Shown one piece after another: positions 1 through 7,965 of a stretch of 64,000 nt of DNA. The position numbers and the translations under genes were made by a program. Source of the stretch: Nostocoides sp. F2B08. Its GTDB lineage: Bacteria > Actinomycetota > Actinomycetes > Actinomycetales > Dermatophilaceae. Positions within the stretch are counted from its first letter, which is position 1. Every line of letters starts with the position of its first letter. The DNA lies in contig NZ_WESE01000001.1 in assembly GCF_009184895.1 (NCBI RefSeq), forward strand, positions 558,001 through 622,000. Direction: 5' to 3'. The notes beneath the pieces were generated by a model. It was not told the DNA's origin and made no database searches. It was given only the letters and a program-made list of their open reading frames with translations.

Positions 1-246
1 ACCCACCGGGCTGCGGGTGAGCATGAGCGCGAACAGGACGAGGACGACGATCGCGCCGACGTAGATGAGCACCTGGACGAGGGCGATGAACTCGGCGCCG
101 AGGACGAGGAAGCAGCCGGCGAGCGAGCCGAGGGCGACGACGAGCCACATCGCGGCGTGCACCACCCGGGTCGTCGTGACGGCGAGCAGGCCGGCGAGCA
201 CGGCGACGAGCCCGAAGGCCGCGAACAGCAGGTCGAGGCTCGTCAC
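1..246 (-). CDS. nuoJ: NADH-quinone oxidoreductase subunit J, second cluster (partial, 3' end outside window)
   Basis: Membrane subunit of the proton-pumping arm of complex I. Eighty-two codons are visible from a GTG start at 246, which overlaps the nuoI stop (GTGA). The translation starts [20 protein letters not shown] and contains the family signature [20 protein letters not shown], with three hydrophobic segments. The gene runs off the left edge of the window, so the downstream gene order (expected nuoK, L, M, N) cannot be seen. It is a different copy from the nuoJ at 29754-30539, which belongs to the complete operon. The family assignment is secure; the functional status depends on genes outside the window. 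Confidence 0.9.
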   Translation of the reverse strand, partial: MTSLDLLFAAFGLVAVLAGLLAVTTTRVVHAAMWLVVALGSLAGCFLVLGAEFIALVQVLIYVGAIVVLVLFALMLTRSPVG

Positions 247-869
247 CCGTCCGCCTCCGGAGCGGCCGGCGGGCGGGGGGCGCGCGGTTCCCGCACCGTA
301 CCCGGCTCGCGGGCGGCTCGCGGCTCGCGCGCCGTTCGCGCGGGCCGGTTCGCCGCCGCCACCTCGGCGGGGTCGGCGGAGCGCTCGTCGAGGGCGGGCG
401 GCGGCGGAACGGTGGCCATCCACTCGCCCAGCCGATCCTTCTCGTGGAGCAGGTCGCGGATGTCGACCTCCGCATACTCGAACTGCGGGGACCAGAAGAG
501 TGCGTCGAACGGGCAGACCTCGATGCAGATCCCGCAGTACATGCACAGCGAGAAGTCGATCGCGAAGCGGTCCAGGACGTTGCGCTGCCGGTCGCGGCCA
601 CCCTCCGGCCCCGCCGGGATCGTCTCCTTGTGGCTGTCGATGTAGATGCACCAGTCGGGGCACTCGCGGGCGCAGAGCATGCAGCTCGTGCAGTTCTCCT
701 CGCGCAGGGCGATGACCCCACGGGAGCGGGGCGGCAGGCTGGGCCGCTCGTCGGGATACTGCTGGGTATGCGCGGGCCGAGTCATCGTCCTGGCCGTCGT
801 CCGCATCCCGCTGAGCAGGCCGCGCGCGGCGCTGAACGGGTTGCGTGACTCCTTGCGGGGTTCGGTCAT
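243..869 (-). CDS. nuoI: NADH-quinone oxidoreductase subunit I, second cluster
   Basis: Ferredoxin-like subunit carrying two [4Fe-4S] clusters (N6a/N6b) that relay electrons toward the quinone site. It has 208 residues from the ATG at 869; an alternative GTG at 880 abuts the nuoH stop, and neither start has a clear ribosome binding site. The two CxxCxxCxxxC motifs lie at C60/63/66/70 and C109/112/115/119, all ligands intact. The C-terminal 35 or so residues are a low-complexity Arg/Pro/Glu/Ala tail with repeated REP-type triplets, absent from typical NuoI. It is translationally coupled to nuoJ. With nuoE, F and G missing from this cluster, the donor may be ferredoxin rather than NADH (inference). 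Confidence 0.93.
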   Translation of the reverse strand: MTEPRKESRNPFSAARGLLSGMRTTARTMTRPAHTQQYPDERPSLPPRSRGVIALREENCTSCMLCARECPDWCIYIDSHKETIPAGPEGGRDRQRNVLDRFAIDFSLCMYCGICIEVCPFDALFWSPQFEYAEVDIRDLLHEKDRLGEWMATVPPPPALDERSADPAEVAAANRPARTAREPRAAREPGTVREPRAPRPPAAPEADG

Positions 870-880
870 GTCCGGCCCAC

Positions 881-1849
881 TCACAGCGCCACCACCACGA
901 CCGCGGTCAGGGCGAGCTGGCCGAGGGCCACGGGAACGAGGCCGAGCCAGGCCAGCCGCTGGAGCTGGTCCTCGCGCAGCCGCGGCCACGCCACTCGCAT
1001 CCAGATGATGAGGAAGGCGACCGGCAGCGCCTTGAGCAGTGTCCAGAGCCACCCGGTCCACGCGGGCGCCGGACCCCTCCAGCCGCCGAGGAACAGCACG
1101 GCGAAGAGAACGGAGAACAGGACGATGCCCGCGTACTCGGCGAGGAGGAAGAACGCGAACCGCAGGCCGCCGTACTCGGTGAAGGGCCCCATGACGATCT
1201 CGGCGTCCGCGATCGGCATGTCGAACGGCGGCCGGTTGAGCTCGGCCACGGCGGCCACGAGGAAGACGAGGGCGGCGGGGAGCTGCCAGAGCAGCCACAC
1301 GGGCGACCAGGCGTCGATGATGCCGGTGAGGCTGAGAGTGCCGGCCGCCAGACACACCGAGGCGACGGCGAGGACGAGCGGCAGCTCGTAGGCGAGGAGC
1401 TGGGCGGCCGAGCGCATGCCGCCGATGAGGGAGTACTTGTTGGCGCTCGCCCATCCGGCGACGAGCATGCCGAGGATGCTCACCCCGCTCGCGACGAGGA
1501 CGAAGAGCGCGCTGGCGGGGACGTCCGCGGCGACCCAGCCGGGATGGACCGGGACGACGGCCATGGCGACGAGGTAGGGCACGAGGGCGAGGGCCGGCGC
1601 GATCCGGAACAGGCGGCGGTCGGCCGCGGCGGGGGTGAGGTCCTCCTTCTGGATGAACTTCACCCCGTCGGCGACGAGCTGGGCCCAGCCGTGGAAACCG
1701 CCGGCGTACATCGGGCCGAGCCGACCCTGCATGTGGCCCATGACCTTGTGCTCCATCTGCCCGACGAGGAGTGGCAGGACGAGGAAGGCCGCGAGCACCG
1801 CCGCGCTGCGCAGGACGATCTCGACGACGGTCAGGTCGAGGCCGGTCAT
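881..1849 (-). CDS. nuoH: NADH-quinone oxidoreductase subunit H, second cluster
   Basis: Membrane subunit that forms much of the quinone chamber with NuoB and NuoD. It has 322 residues and about eight hydrophobic segments. Family signatures are visible: [16 protein letters not shown] near the N-terminus, [12 protein letters not shown] in the first cytoplasmic loop, and [19 protein letters not shown] with the [18 protein letters not shown] segment later. The start ATG overlaps the nuoC stop (ATGA). It lacks the roughly 130-residue C-terminal extension of the other NuoH copy in this window (31244-32671), so the two copies are clearly diverged paralogs rather than a recent duplication. Confidence 0.95.
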   Translation of the reverse strand: MTGLDLTVVEIVLRSAAVLAAFLVLPLLVGQMEHKVMGHMQGRLGPMYAGGFHGWAQLVADGVKFIQKEDLTPAAADRRLFRIAPALALVPYLVAMAVVPVHPGWVAADVPASALFVLVASGVSILGMLVAGWASANKYSLIGGMRSAAQLLAYELPLVLAVASVCLAAGTLSLTGIIDAWSPVWLLWQLPAALVFLVAAVAELNRPPFDMPIADAEIVMGPFTEYGGLRFAFFLLAEYAGIVLFSVLFAVLFLGGWRGPAPAWTGWLWTLLKALPVAFLIIWMRVAWPRLREDQLQRLAWLGLVPVALGQLALTAVVVVAL

Positions 1850-2391
1850 GGCGCCTCCTGGTCGTTCGCTCGCCGCGGTCCCCACTCCGGCGGCGGCACT
1901 CCAGGCGCCTGGACGCGGCGTCGGCTCGGCGACCTGACCGACTCGTGCCCCTCGCCGGGCTCCTTGCCGCCGGGCCACGGCTTGGACGCCCGCGCGGCGA
2001 GCTGGAACTCCTTGCGCAGTGGATGGCCCTCGAAGCCGTCCGGCAGGAGGAGCGGCCGCAACCCGAGCCCGGTGCCGTCGACGAAGCCGTCGAAGTCGAG
2101 GCCGAACATCTCGTGGGTCTCCCGCTCGTGCCACGCGAAGCCCGGCGCGACCGGCGTCAGGCTGTCGAGCGTGCCGCCGTCGGGGACCCTCGTCGTCAGC
2201 CGAAGCCCCTGCGCGGCGCCCGTCGTGCGCACGTCGAGCACCCGGGCGACGACGTCGAAGCCGGGCTCCTCGAGGTAGGTCCGGTCGACGGCGCTCAGCC
2301 AGTCGACGAACGTGAACCCCTCCCCCATCGCCGCCTCGACCTGCTCGCGCCACTCGCTCGGCGCGACGTCGCGGGTGAGGTCCTCGGCCAC
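1846..2391 (-). CDS. nuoC: NADH-quinone oxidoreductase subunit C, second cluster
   Basis: Peripheral-arm 30 kDa-type subunit. The GTG start at 2391 is chosen because a TAGGCT -10 box lies 7 nt upstream (leaderless promoter) and no ribosome binding site is present. The product is 181 residues. The NuoC signature is seen as [17 protein letters not shown], followed by GHPLRKEF. The last 40 or so residues are a Pro/Arg-rich tail. The gene is followed directly by nuoH through an ATGA overlap. No nuoD lies between them, which is the key oddity: NuoC normally packs against NuoD, the 49 kDa subunit of the quinone site. A NuoD partner must be encoded elsewhere or be shared with the complete operon. 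Confidence 0.9.
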   Translation of the reverse strand: MAEDLTRDVAPSEWREQVEAAMGEGFTFVDWLSAVDRTYLEEPGFDVVARVLDVRTTGAAQGLRLTTRVPDGGTLDSLTPVAPGFAWHERETHEMFGLDFDGFVDGTGLGLRPLLLPDGFEGHPLRKEFQLAARASKPWPGGKEPGEGHESVRSPSRRRVQAPGVPPPEWGPRRANDQEAP

Positions 2392-2398
2392 GTTCGGC

Positions 2399-2404
2399 AG
2401 CCTA
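2399..2404 (-). promoter_or_regulatory. Putative -10 box of an internal leaderless promoter for second-cluster nuoC
   Basis: TAGGCT on the minus strand, 7 nt before the GTG start of nuoC. Spacing and sequence match the TANNNT-N6-9-start pattern seen before many genes in this window. It implies that nuoC-H-I-J can be transcribed separately from nuoA-nuoB. No convincing -35 element was found. Confidence 0.5.
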
Positions 2405-2468
2405 GCCGCTGGGCCCGCGACCCGACGGGATGCGCGCCACGGACTGCCGCGACGCCGGGGTGTTGTCC

Positions 2469-2519
2469 CGTGTTCGGGCAGCTGCACTGAGTTCGGGCCG
2501 CTACAGCGCACCGAACACG
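2469..2519. repeat. Inverted repeat in the nuoB-nuoC gap (second cluster)
   Basis: The 188-bp gap between nuoB and nuoC holds a perfect 9-bp inverted repeat, CGTGTTCGG at 2469-2477 and CCGAACACG at 2511-2519. Related GTTCGGG units lie between the arms at about 2473 and 2491. The spacer is 33 bp. It could be a terminator or attenuator for nuoAB, an operator, or a copy of a dispersed intergenic repeat; the window does not distinguish these. Confidence 0.5.
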
Positions 2520-2579
2520 CCGCAGCACGCCAAACACGGCAGAACGCACCGGTCTCGGGACCGAATCGGCTCAGCGCGG

Positions 2580-3194
2580 CTACCCGACCGGGTCCGGCGG
2601 CCTCGTGACCAGACCCGGCCTCGTGACCAGACCACGGGAGAGGTCGGCGGACGTGGCCAGCCGATGCCCCGCATACCGGCGCTGCACGGACTCGACCACC
2701 GACTCTCCGGCGATCTTCTCCTGCAGCCTGATGATGCCCTGCAGCAGCGCCTCGGGACGCGGAGGGCACCCCGGGACGTAGACGTCGACGGGGATGATCG
2801 TGTCGACCCCCTTGGTCACGGAGTAGGAGTCCCAGTACGGGCCGCCGGAGTTGGAGCAGGCGCCGAAGGAGATGACGTACTTGGGCTCCGGCATCTGGTC
2901 GTAGAGCCGCCGGATCGCCGGCGCCATCTTGTCGGTGACCGTGCCCGAGACGACCATGAGGTCCGCCTGGCGCGGGCCGGGCGCGAACGGGATGACGCCG
3001 AGGCGGATGAAGTCGTGCCGGGCCATCGACGCCGCGATGAACTCGATGGCGCAGCAGGCGAGCCCGAAGTTGAACACCCACAGCGAGTAGCGCCGACCCC
3101 AGTTGAGGACGACCTTGAGCGGCTTCGGCGCGTGCTCACCGACCACGCCCATGCTCGGCGCCCCCACCCGCGGCATACCCAGCTCGGTCGCCAT
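2580..3194 (-). CDS. nuoB: NADH-quinone oxidoreductase subunit B, second cluster
   Basis: Carries the terminal [4Fe-4S] cluster N2 that reduces quinone. It has 204 residues. The four cluster ligands are intact: the adjacent pair C47-C48 (in GLACCAIEF), C113 (in [10 protein letters not shown]) and C143 (in VPGCPPRPE). The start ATG overlaps the nuoA stop as TGATG. The C-terminus extends about 40 residues beyond the core and ends in short repeated units ([10 protein letters not shown]). It differs markedly from the NuoB at 39850-40476. Intact N2 ligands argue that this second complex is catalytically competent for quinone reduction, provided a NuoD is supplied. Confidence 0.94.
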   Translation of the reverse strand: MATELGMPRVGAPSMGVVGEHAPKPLKVVLNWGRRYSLWVFNFGLACCAIEFIAASMARHDFIRLGVIPFAPGPRQADLMVVSGTVTDKMAPAIRRLYDQMPEPKYVISFGACSNSGGPYWDSYSVTKGVDTIIPVDVYVPGCPPRPEALLQGIIRLQEKIAGESVVESVQRRYAGHRLATSADLSRGLVTRPGLVTRPPDPVG

Positions 3195-3553
3195 CACACC
3201 CACCTCAGCAGTCCGCGACGGGCCGCGTGGAGGAGACCGATGAGGATGATGCCGATGAACACCGCGATCTCGACGAGGGAGACCGGCCCGAGCTCGGGGT
3301 CGCCGATGACGTAGGCCCACGGGAAGAGGTAGACCGCGTCGACGGCGAAGATGACGTAGAGGAAGGCGTAGACGAAGTAGCGGACGTTCGTCTGGGCCCA
3401 CCCCTGCCCGATGGGGTCGACGCCGGACTCGTAGGTCGTCAGCGTGACCGGCCGTCCGACCCGGGGGGCCACGAGCGAGCGGGCCGCCATCGCGAGGACG
3501 AAGAGCAGGATGCCCGCGAGGGTCACCGACCCGACGATGACGTATGCGGACAC
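3194..3553 (-). CDS. nuoA: NADH-quinone oxidoreductase subunit A, second cluster
   Basis: Small membrane subunit, 119 residues, three hydrophobic segments (about 5-28, 62-82, 88-108). The family motif [20 protein letters not shown], with the conserved Glu-Ser-Gly loop, and the [16 protein letters not shown] segment are clear. The GTG start at 3553 lies 6 nt downstream of a TACGCT -10 box, so the transcript is probably leaderless. It is the first gene of the second complex I cluster and is transcribed divergently from the maleylpyruvate isomerase family gene at 3631. Confidence 0.94.
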   Translation of the reverse strand: MSAYVIVGSVTLAGILLFVLAMAARSLVAPRVGRPVTLTTYESGVDPIGQGWAQTNVRYFVYAFLYVIFAVDAVYLFPWAYVIGDPELGPVSLVEIAVFIGIILIGLLHAARRGLLRWV

Positions 3554-3559
3554 GGGCCC

Positions 3560-3565
3560 AGCGTA
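3560..3565 (-). promoter_or_regulatory. Putative -10 box of the leaderless promoter of second-cluster nuoA
   Basis: TACGCT on the minus strand, 6 nt before the GTG start. It drives the second nuo cluster away from 3631. It sits only about 55 bp from the divergent -10 box at 3619-3624, so the two promoters may interfere or be co-regulated. Confidence 0.5.
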
Positions 3566-3618
3566 GTCCGCGGTTGTCCTCGTGTGCCGAACCCGACTCG
3601 CGCGGGATGCGATCCCCG

Positions 3619-3624
3619 TAGCCT
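3619..3624 (+). promoter_or_regulatory. Putative -10 box, leaderless promoter of the gene at 3631
   Basis: TAGCCT followed by 6 nt and then the GTG start at 3631. Same arrangement as other leaderless starts in the window. Confidence 0.5.
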
Positions 3625-3630
3625 GGGATC

Positions 3631-4431
3631 GTGCCCACCACCCCCGCTCTGCTGACGTTCGAGGAGTACGGCGCCGGGATCGGCGCCGCCGCGACGGTGC
3701 TGCGCGCCAACGCGACGAGCGCCCGCCTCGACGCGCGGGTGCCGACGTGCCCGGAGTGGAGCGTCACCGACCTCGTCGCGCACACCGGCATGGTGCACCG
3801 CTGGTGCGCGGACACCCTGCGCGGCACCCGGTCGGACCCGCTCGACCACGAGGCGGCCGGACGGGCGAGCGCCGACCTGCTGCAGTGGTTCGACGACGGC
3901 GCCACCGAGCTGCTCGACGCGCTCTCGAAGACCCCGCAGGAGTGGGAGGGCTTCTTCTTCCTGCGGACCGCCGAGCACCCGCGCGACGGCTGGGCCCGCC
4001 GGCAGTGCCACGAGACGACGGTGCACGCCGTGGACGCGATGTCGGCCAGGCTGGGCAGGCCGCCCACCGCGGCCGAGGTGTGGTTCTCCCGCGAGCTGGC
4101 CGTCGACGGGATCGACGAGCTGCTCACCGGCTTCGTCCCGCGTCGGTCCTCCCCGCTGCGGTCGGCGCAGCCGGTGACGATCGAGATCGGGGCGACCGAC
4201 GTCGACGCGACGTGGTGCCTGCGCGTCAGCGAGGAGCCGACGGTCGTGACGCGGGGGGCCGCTGCGGACCCCGACGCGCGGTGGGCCGGGCCCGCCTGCG
4301 GCCTCTACCTCGCGCTGTGGAACCGCGCCGGTGACGGAACGGACTGCGGGGTCGAGTGCGCCGAGCTGACCCCGGCCGGCTCCGGGAGCCGCGCCCTGTG
4401 GGCCGACCTCATGCGGGTCACCTGGTCCTGA
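3631..4431 (+). CDS. Maleylpyruvate isomerase family mycothiol-dependent protein
   Basis: 266 residues with the layout of the mycothiol-dependent maleylpyruvate isomerase/DinB-like family: an N-terminal four-helix metal-binding bundle with [18 protein letters not shown] and [10 protein letters not shown], the [16 protein letters not shown] segment, then a C-terminal alpha/beta domain ending [10 protein letters not shown]. His residues in [15 protein letters not shown] and related positions are the likely metal ligands. The substrate is unknown; many members are annotated only by fold. The GTG start is set by an upstream TAGCCT box. It stands alone between the divergent second nuo cluster and recC. 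A mycothione reductase at 46916 is consistent with mycothiol use in this organism. Confidence 0.85.
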   Translation: MPTTPALLTFEEYGAGIGAAATVLRANATSARLDARVPTCPEWSVTDLVAHTGMVHRWCADTLRGTRSDPLDHEAAGRASADLLQWFDDGATELLDALSKTPQEWEGFFFLRTAEHPRDGWARRQCHETTVHAVDAMSARLGRPPTAAEVWFSRELAVDGIDELLTGFVPRRSSPLRSAQPVTIEIGATDVDATWCLRVSEEPTVVTRGAAADPDARWAGPACGLYLALWNRAGDGTDCGVECAELTPAGSGSRALWADLMRVTWS

Positions 4432-4454
4432 GGGCGGGTGTCGGCGCCGGTCGT

Positions 4455-4460
4455 TAGGGT
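4455..4460 (+). promoter_or_regulatory. Putative -10 box, leaderless promoter of recC
   Basis: TAGGGT followed by 7 nt and then GTG at 4468. This spacing favours the GTG at 4468 over the in-frame GTG at 4438, which lies upstream of the box. Confidence 0.55.
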
Positions 4461-4467
4461 CGGGACC

Positions 4468-7400
4468 GTGACCTTGCACGTGCACCGGGGGACGAGCACA
4501 GACGCGCTCGCCGACGGCCTCGCCGCTCTCCTCGCGGATCCGCTCGCGGACCCGTTCGCCGAGGAGGTCGTCGCTGCGCCCGCCAAGGGGGTCGAGCGGT
4601 GGCTGGCGCAGCGGCTCTCGCACCGGCTGGGTGCCGGGTCCCCCGGCGCGACGGATGGGGTATGCGCGGGTGTCCGCTTCCTGACCCCGCACTCACTCGT
4701 GGCGATGGTCCTCGGGATCGAGGTGGGCGACCCATGGCATCCCGACCAGCTCGCGTGGCCCGTGCTCCGCGCGATCGACGAGAGCCTCGGCGAGCCGTGG
4801 GCGCGGACCCTGTCGGACCATCTTGGTCACGATGTCGACGGGGTAGAGGGAGAGCTGCGGCGGGGCCGTCGGTTCGCGGTCGCCCGACGCCTCGCCGGGC
4901 TGTTCGCCGACTACGACGCTCAACGACCCACGATGCCGGCGGACTGGCGCACCGGTGGTGCCGGTGACGGTCTCGGCGGCACGCTCGGGGAGGACTTGCG
5001 GTGGCAGCCCGAGCTGTGGCGCCGCATCCTGGCGATCGTCGCCGCCGAACCCGGCACCACCGAGCCGCCCGACCAGCGGCGGCGACGGGTCGTCGACGCC
5101 CTCGCCGCCGGCGACCTCGGCGGTCTCGAGCTGCCCGGCCGGCTGTCCCTCTTCGGACACACCCGCATCCCGCACGCCGAGATCGAGGTGATCTGCGCGC
5201 TGGCCGAGCACCGTGACGTCCACCTGTGGCTGCCGCAGGCGTCGCCGGCCGCCTGGGACCGGCTGGCGTCCACCGCGGCTGCGGGTCCGGTCCCGCGCGA
5301 GGAGGACGAGTCAGGACTGCTCGTCGAGCACCCTCTGCTGGCGAGCCTCGGCCGCGATGCCCGCGAGCTCCAGCGCATGCTCGCCCTCGCCGGCACCTCT
5401 GAGGACGACCGGGTCGGCGCTGTCGGCGACGCCCAGGGCGCGTCGATGCTCTCGTTGCTGCAGGGGGATATCGCCGGCGACCGGGTGCCTTCCGATGCCG
5501 ACGTGGCGGCACGGGTCGCGCCCGCCACCGATCGGAGCGTCCAGGTGCACGCCTGCCACGGCCGGTCCCGCCAGGTGGAGGTGTTGCGCGACGTCGTCGC
5601 CGACCTGCTCGAGCAGGACCCGACCCTCGAGCCCCGCGACATCCTCGTCATGTGCCCGGACGTCGAGGAGTACGCACCGCTGATCCACGCGGCCTTCGGG
5701 CTCGGAGGTATCGTCCGTCAGGCGGCGACCGACGCGGCTACCCGGACGTCGACGCCGGACTCGCCGCCGAGCCGTCGGGCCCACCCGGCACACGAGTTCC
5801 GGGTCCGGATCGCGGACCGCGCGCCACTGAGCACCAACCCACTCCTCGCCCTCGCCGACCGCCTCGTCGTTCTCGCAGGCGGACGGCTGACCGCCGGCGA
5901 GGTGCTCGACCTCGCGCGCAGCGAGCCGGTGCGCCGCAGGTTCGGGCTCGACGACGACGCCCTCGAGCGCCTCGGCGACTGGGTCGCCGACGCCGCCGTG
6001 CGGTGGGGCCTGGACGAGGACCACCGGGAGACCTACCGCCTGCGCGGCCTGCAGCAGAACACCTGGCGCTCCGGACTGGACCGGATCCTCGTCGGCGCGG
6101 CCGTCGACGGCGAGGAGCTCGACCACGTCGGCACCACGCTCGCGCTCGACGACCTCGACAGCGGCGACATCGACCTGGCCGGGCGGCTCGCCGAGCTCGT
6201 CGCGCGGCTCGCGCACACCATGGCGAGCATGGCCGACGCAGCCGCCCCGAAGGAATGGGTCGAGGTGCTCCGTGACGGCGTTCTCGGGCTGGCCGACGTG
6301 CCGGCGCGCGACGCGTGGCAGGTCGCCCAGCTCGAGCATGAGCTGGCCCGCATCGAGGCGGCGGCTGAGCCCCTCGGCGCCGGTCGGCTCGGCCTGACCG
6401 ACGTCCACGCGCTCCTCGCGGAGCGGGGCGCCGGCCGAGCCACGCGGTCGAGCTTTCGCACCGGCTCCCTGACGGTGTGCACCATGGTGCCGATGCGTTC
6501 GGTGCCGCATCGGGTGGTGTGCCTCGTCGGGCTCGACGACGGTGAGTTCCCGCGCGCCACGGCCACCGACGGCGACGACGCCCTGGCCCGGCGGCCGGTG
6601 ACCGGTGAGCGGGACGTCCGCAGTGAGGACCGCCAGCTCCTCCTCGACGCCGTGATGTCCGCGCGCGAGACGCTCGTCGTCACCTACACCGGGTTCGACG
6701 AGCACACGGGTCACCGCAAGCCTCCCGCCGTGCCGCTCGGTGAGCTCGTGGACGCGGTGCGGGCCACGGCGAGCGGCGACGGCGTTGATGCGCTGGTGAC
6801 CGACCACCCGCTCCAGCCGTTCGACGCCCGCAACCTCGGGGCGGCGCGAAGCGGTGCGGCCCTCCTGCCCGGCGACCGTCCGTTCAGTTATGACCCGACC
6901 GCGCTCGAGGCGGCCCGAGAGGCACTCTCCGAGCGCTCCCCGCGGCCCCGCCCGGTCGATCTCGTGCTCCCGGCACGCGACGAGACCGACGTCGACCTCA
7001 CCGACCTGGTGCGGTTCTTCGACAGCCCGGCCCGCGCATACCTGCGCAGCAGACTCGGCATGATCCTGCCCGAGGTGCCCGAGGTCCGCGGCGAGGGCAT
7101 CCCAATCGAGCTCGACGGGCTGGCGACGTGGGCGATCGGCGAGCGGGTTCTCCGGTCCGTGCTCGCCGGTCGCGACCTCGACGGCATCTGCGACGCCGAG
7201 CTGTGGCGCGGCGAGCTCCCGCCCGGCGCGCTCGGCCATCGCGTGCTGCACGACATCGCCGTGGAGGTGCGTGAGCTGACCCGCGTCGCGTGGGCCGTCG
7301 CGGGCATCGGGGCACCCGGCGTGCCGCTTCCGCGGGAGGTCGTCGACCTCGACGTCACCCTGCCCAGCGGGCGGAGGATCGCGGGCACCGTGCCCGGCCT

Positions 7401-7965
7401 CGTGGGCGACTCGGTGCTGACGGTCACGTACTCCTCCATCCGCGCCAAGCAGCGACTTCGGTCCTGGATCCACTCCCTCGTGCTCGCCGCCGCCGGCACC
7501 CCGTACGAGAGCCATGTCGTCGGCCGGGAGAAGCGCTACCGGCGCAGCTACCGACTCCACGTCACCCACGGCGGCCACGACGCCGACCGGGCGGTGGAGC
7601 TGCTCGACCGCCTCCTCGACCTCCGTGAGCGCGGGCTGCGCGAGCCGATACCGCTGCCACCGAAGACCGCCTACGCGTGGGCGGCGACCTACCTCGAGGG
7701 CCGCGCCGACGAGCGTGCCGCGTTCTTCAGCGCGCGCAAGGAGTGGGAGAGCAACGACTCCTTCGAGAACGCCTTCGCCAAGGAGCAGAACGACCCCGAG
7801 CACGAGTTCGTCCATGGAGGGCCGGTGCCGCTCACCGAGATCCTCGGCACCCCGTTGCCCGAGGAGCAGTGGGAGCCGGGTGTGTCCAGCCGGCTCGGAC
7901 AGCTGGCGCTGCGGGTCTGGCGGCCGGTCCTCGAGGACGGCACCGAGCGGATGGAGCGGTCGTGA
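4468..7965 (+). CDS. recC: Exodeoxyribonuclease V subunit gamma (RecC)
   Basis: RecC is the Chi-recognition and scaffold subunit of the RecBCD helicase-nuclease that processes double-strand breaks. At 1165 residues it has normal family length. Recognised segments include the N-terminal LHVHRGTSTDALADGLAALL, the FFDSPARAYLRSRLGM segment typical of RecC, and the C-terminal nuclease-like fold region with HSLVLAAAG. The start at 4468 follows a TAGGGT box. The stop overlaps the recB GTG (GTGA), giving a recC-recB-recD operon. RecBCD is patchily distributed in actinobacteria, where AdnAB is the more general enzyme. The residues that bind Chi cannot be read by eye, and the organism's Chi sequence is unknown. 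Confidence 0.93.
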   Translation: MTLHVHRGTSTDALADGLAALLADPLADPFAEEVVAAPAKGVERWLAQRLSHRLGAGSPGATDGVCAGVRFLTPHSLVAMVLGIEVGDPWHPDQLAWPVLRAIDESLGEPWARTLSDHLGHDVDGVEGELRRGRRFAVARRLAGLFADYDAQRPTMPADWRTGGAGDGLGGTLGEDLRWQPELWRRILAIVAAEPGTTEPPDQRRRRVVDALAAGDLGGLELPGRLSLFGHTRIPHAEIEVICALAEHRDVHLWLPQASPAAWDRLASTAAAGPVPREEDESGLLVEHPLLASLGRDARELQRMLALAGTSEDDRVGAVGDAQGASMLSLLQGDIAGDRVPSDADVAARVAPATDRSVQVHACHGRSRQVEVLRDVVADLLEQDPTLEPRDILVMCPDVEEYAPLIHAAFGLGGIVRQAATDAATRTSTPDSPPSRRAHPAHEFRVRIADRAPLSTNPLLALADRLVVLAGGRLTAGEVLDLARSEPVRRRFGLDDDALERLGDWVADAAVRWGLDEDHRETYRLRGLQQNTWRSGLDRILVGAAVDGEELDHVGTTLALDDLDSGDIDLAGRLAELVARLAHTMASMADAAAPKEWVEVLRDGVLGLADVPARDAWQVAQLEHELARIEAAAEPLGAGRLGLTDVHALLAERGAGRATRSSFRTGSLTVCTMVPMRSVPHRVVCLVGLDDGEFPRATATDGDDALARRPVTGERDVRSEDRQLLLDAVMSARETLVVTYTGFDEHTGHRKPPAVPLGELVDAVRATASGDGVDALVTDHPLQPFDARNLGAARSGAALLPGDRPFSYDPTALEAAREALSERSPRPRPVDLVLPARDETDVDLTDLVRFFDSPARAYLRSRLGMILPEVPEVRGEGIPIELDGLATWAIGERVLRSVLAGRDLDGICDAELWRGELPPGALGHRVLHDIAVEVRELTRVAWAVAGIGAPGVPLPREVVDLDVTLPSGRRIAGTVPGLVGDSVLTVTYSSIRAKQRLRSWIHSLVLAAAGTPYESHVVGREKRYRRSYRLHVTHGGHDADRAVELLDRLLDLRERGLREPIPLPPKTAYAWAATYLEGRADERAAFFSARKEWESNDSFENAFAKEQNDPEHEFVHGGPVPLTEILGTPLPEEQWEPGVSSRLGQLALRVWRPVLEDGTERMERS

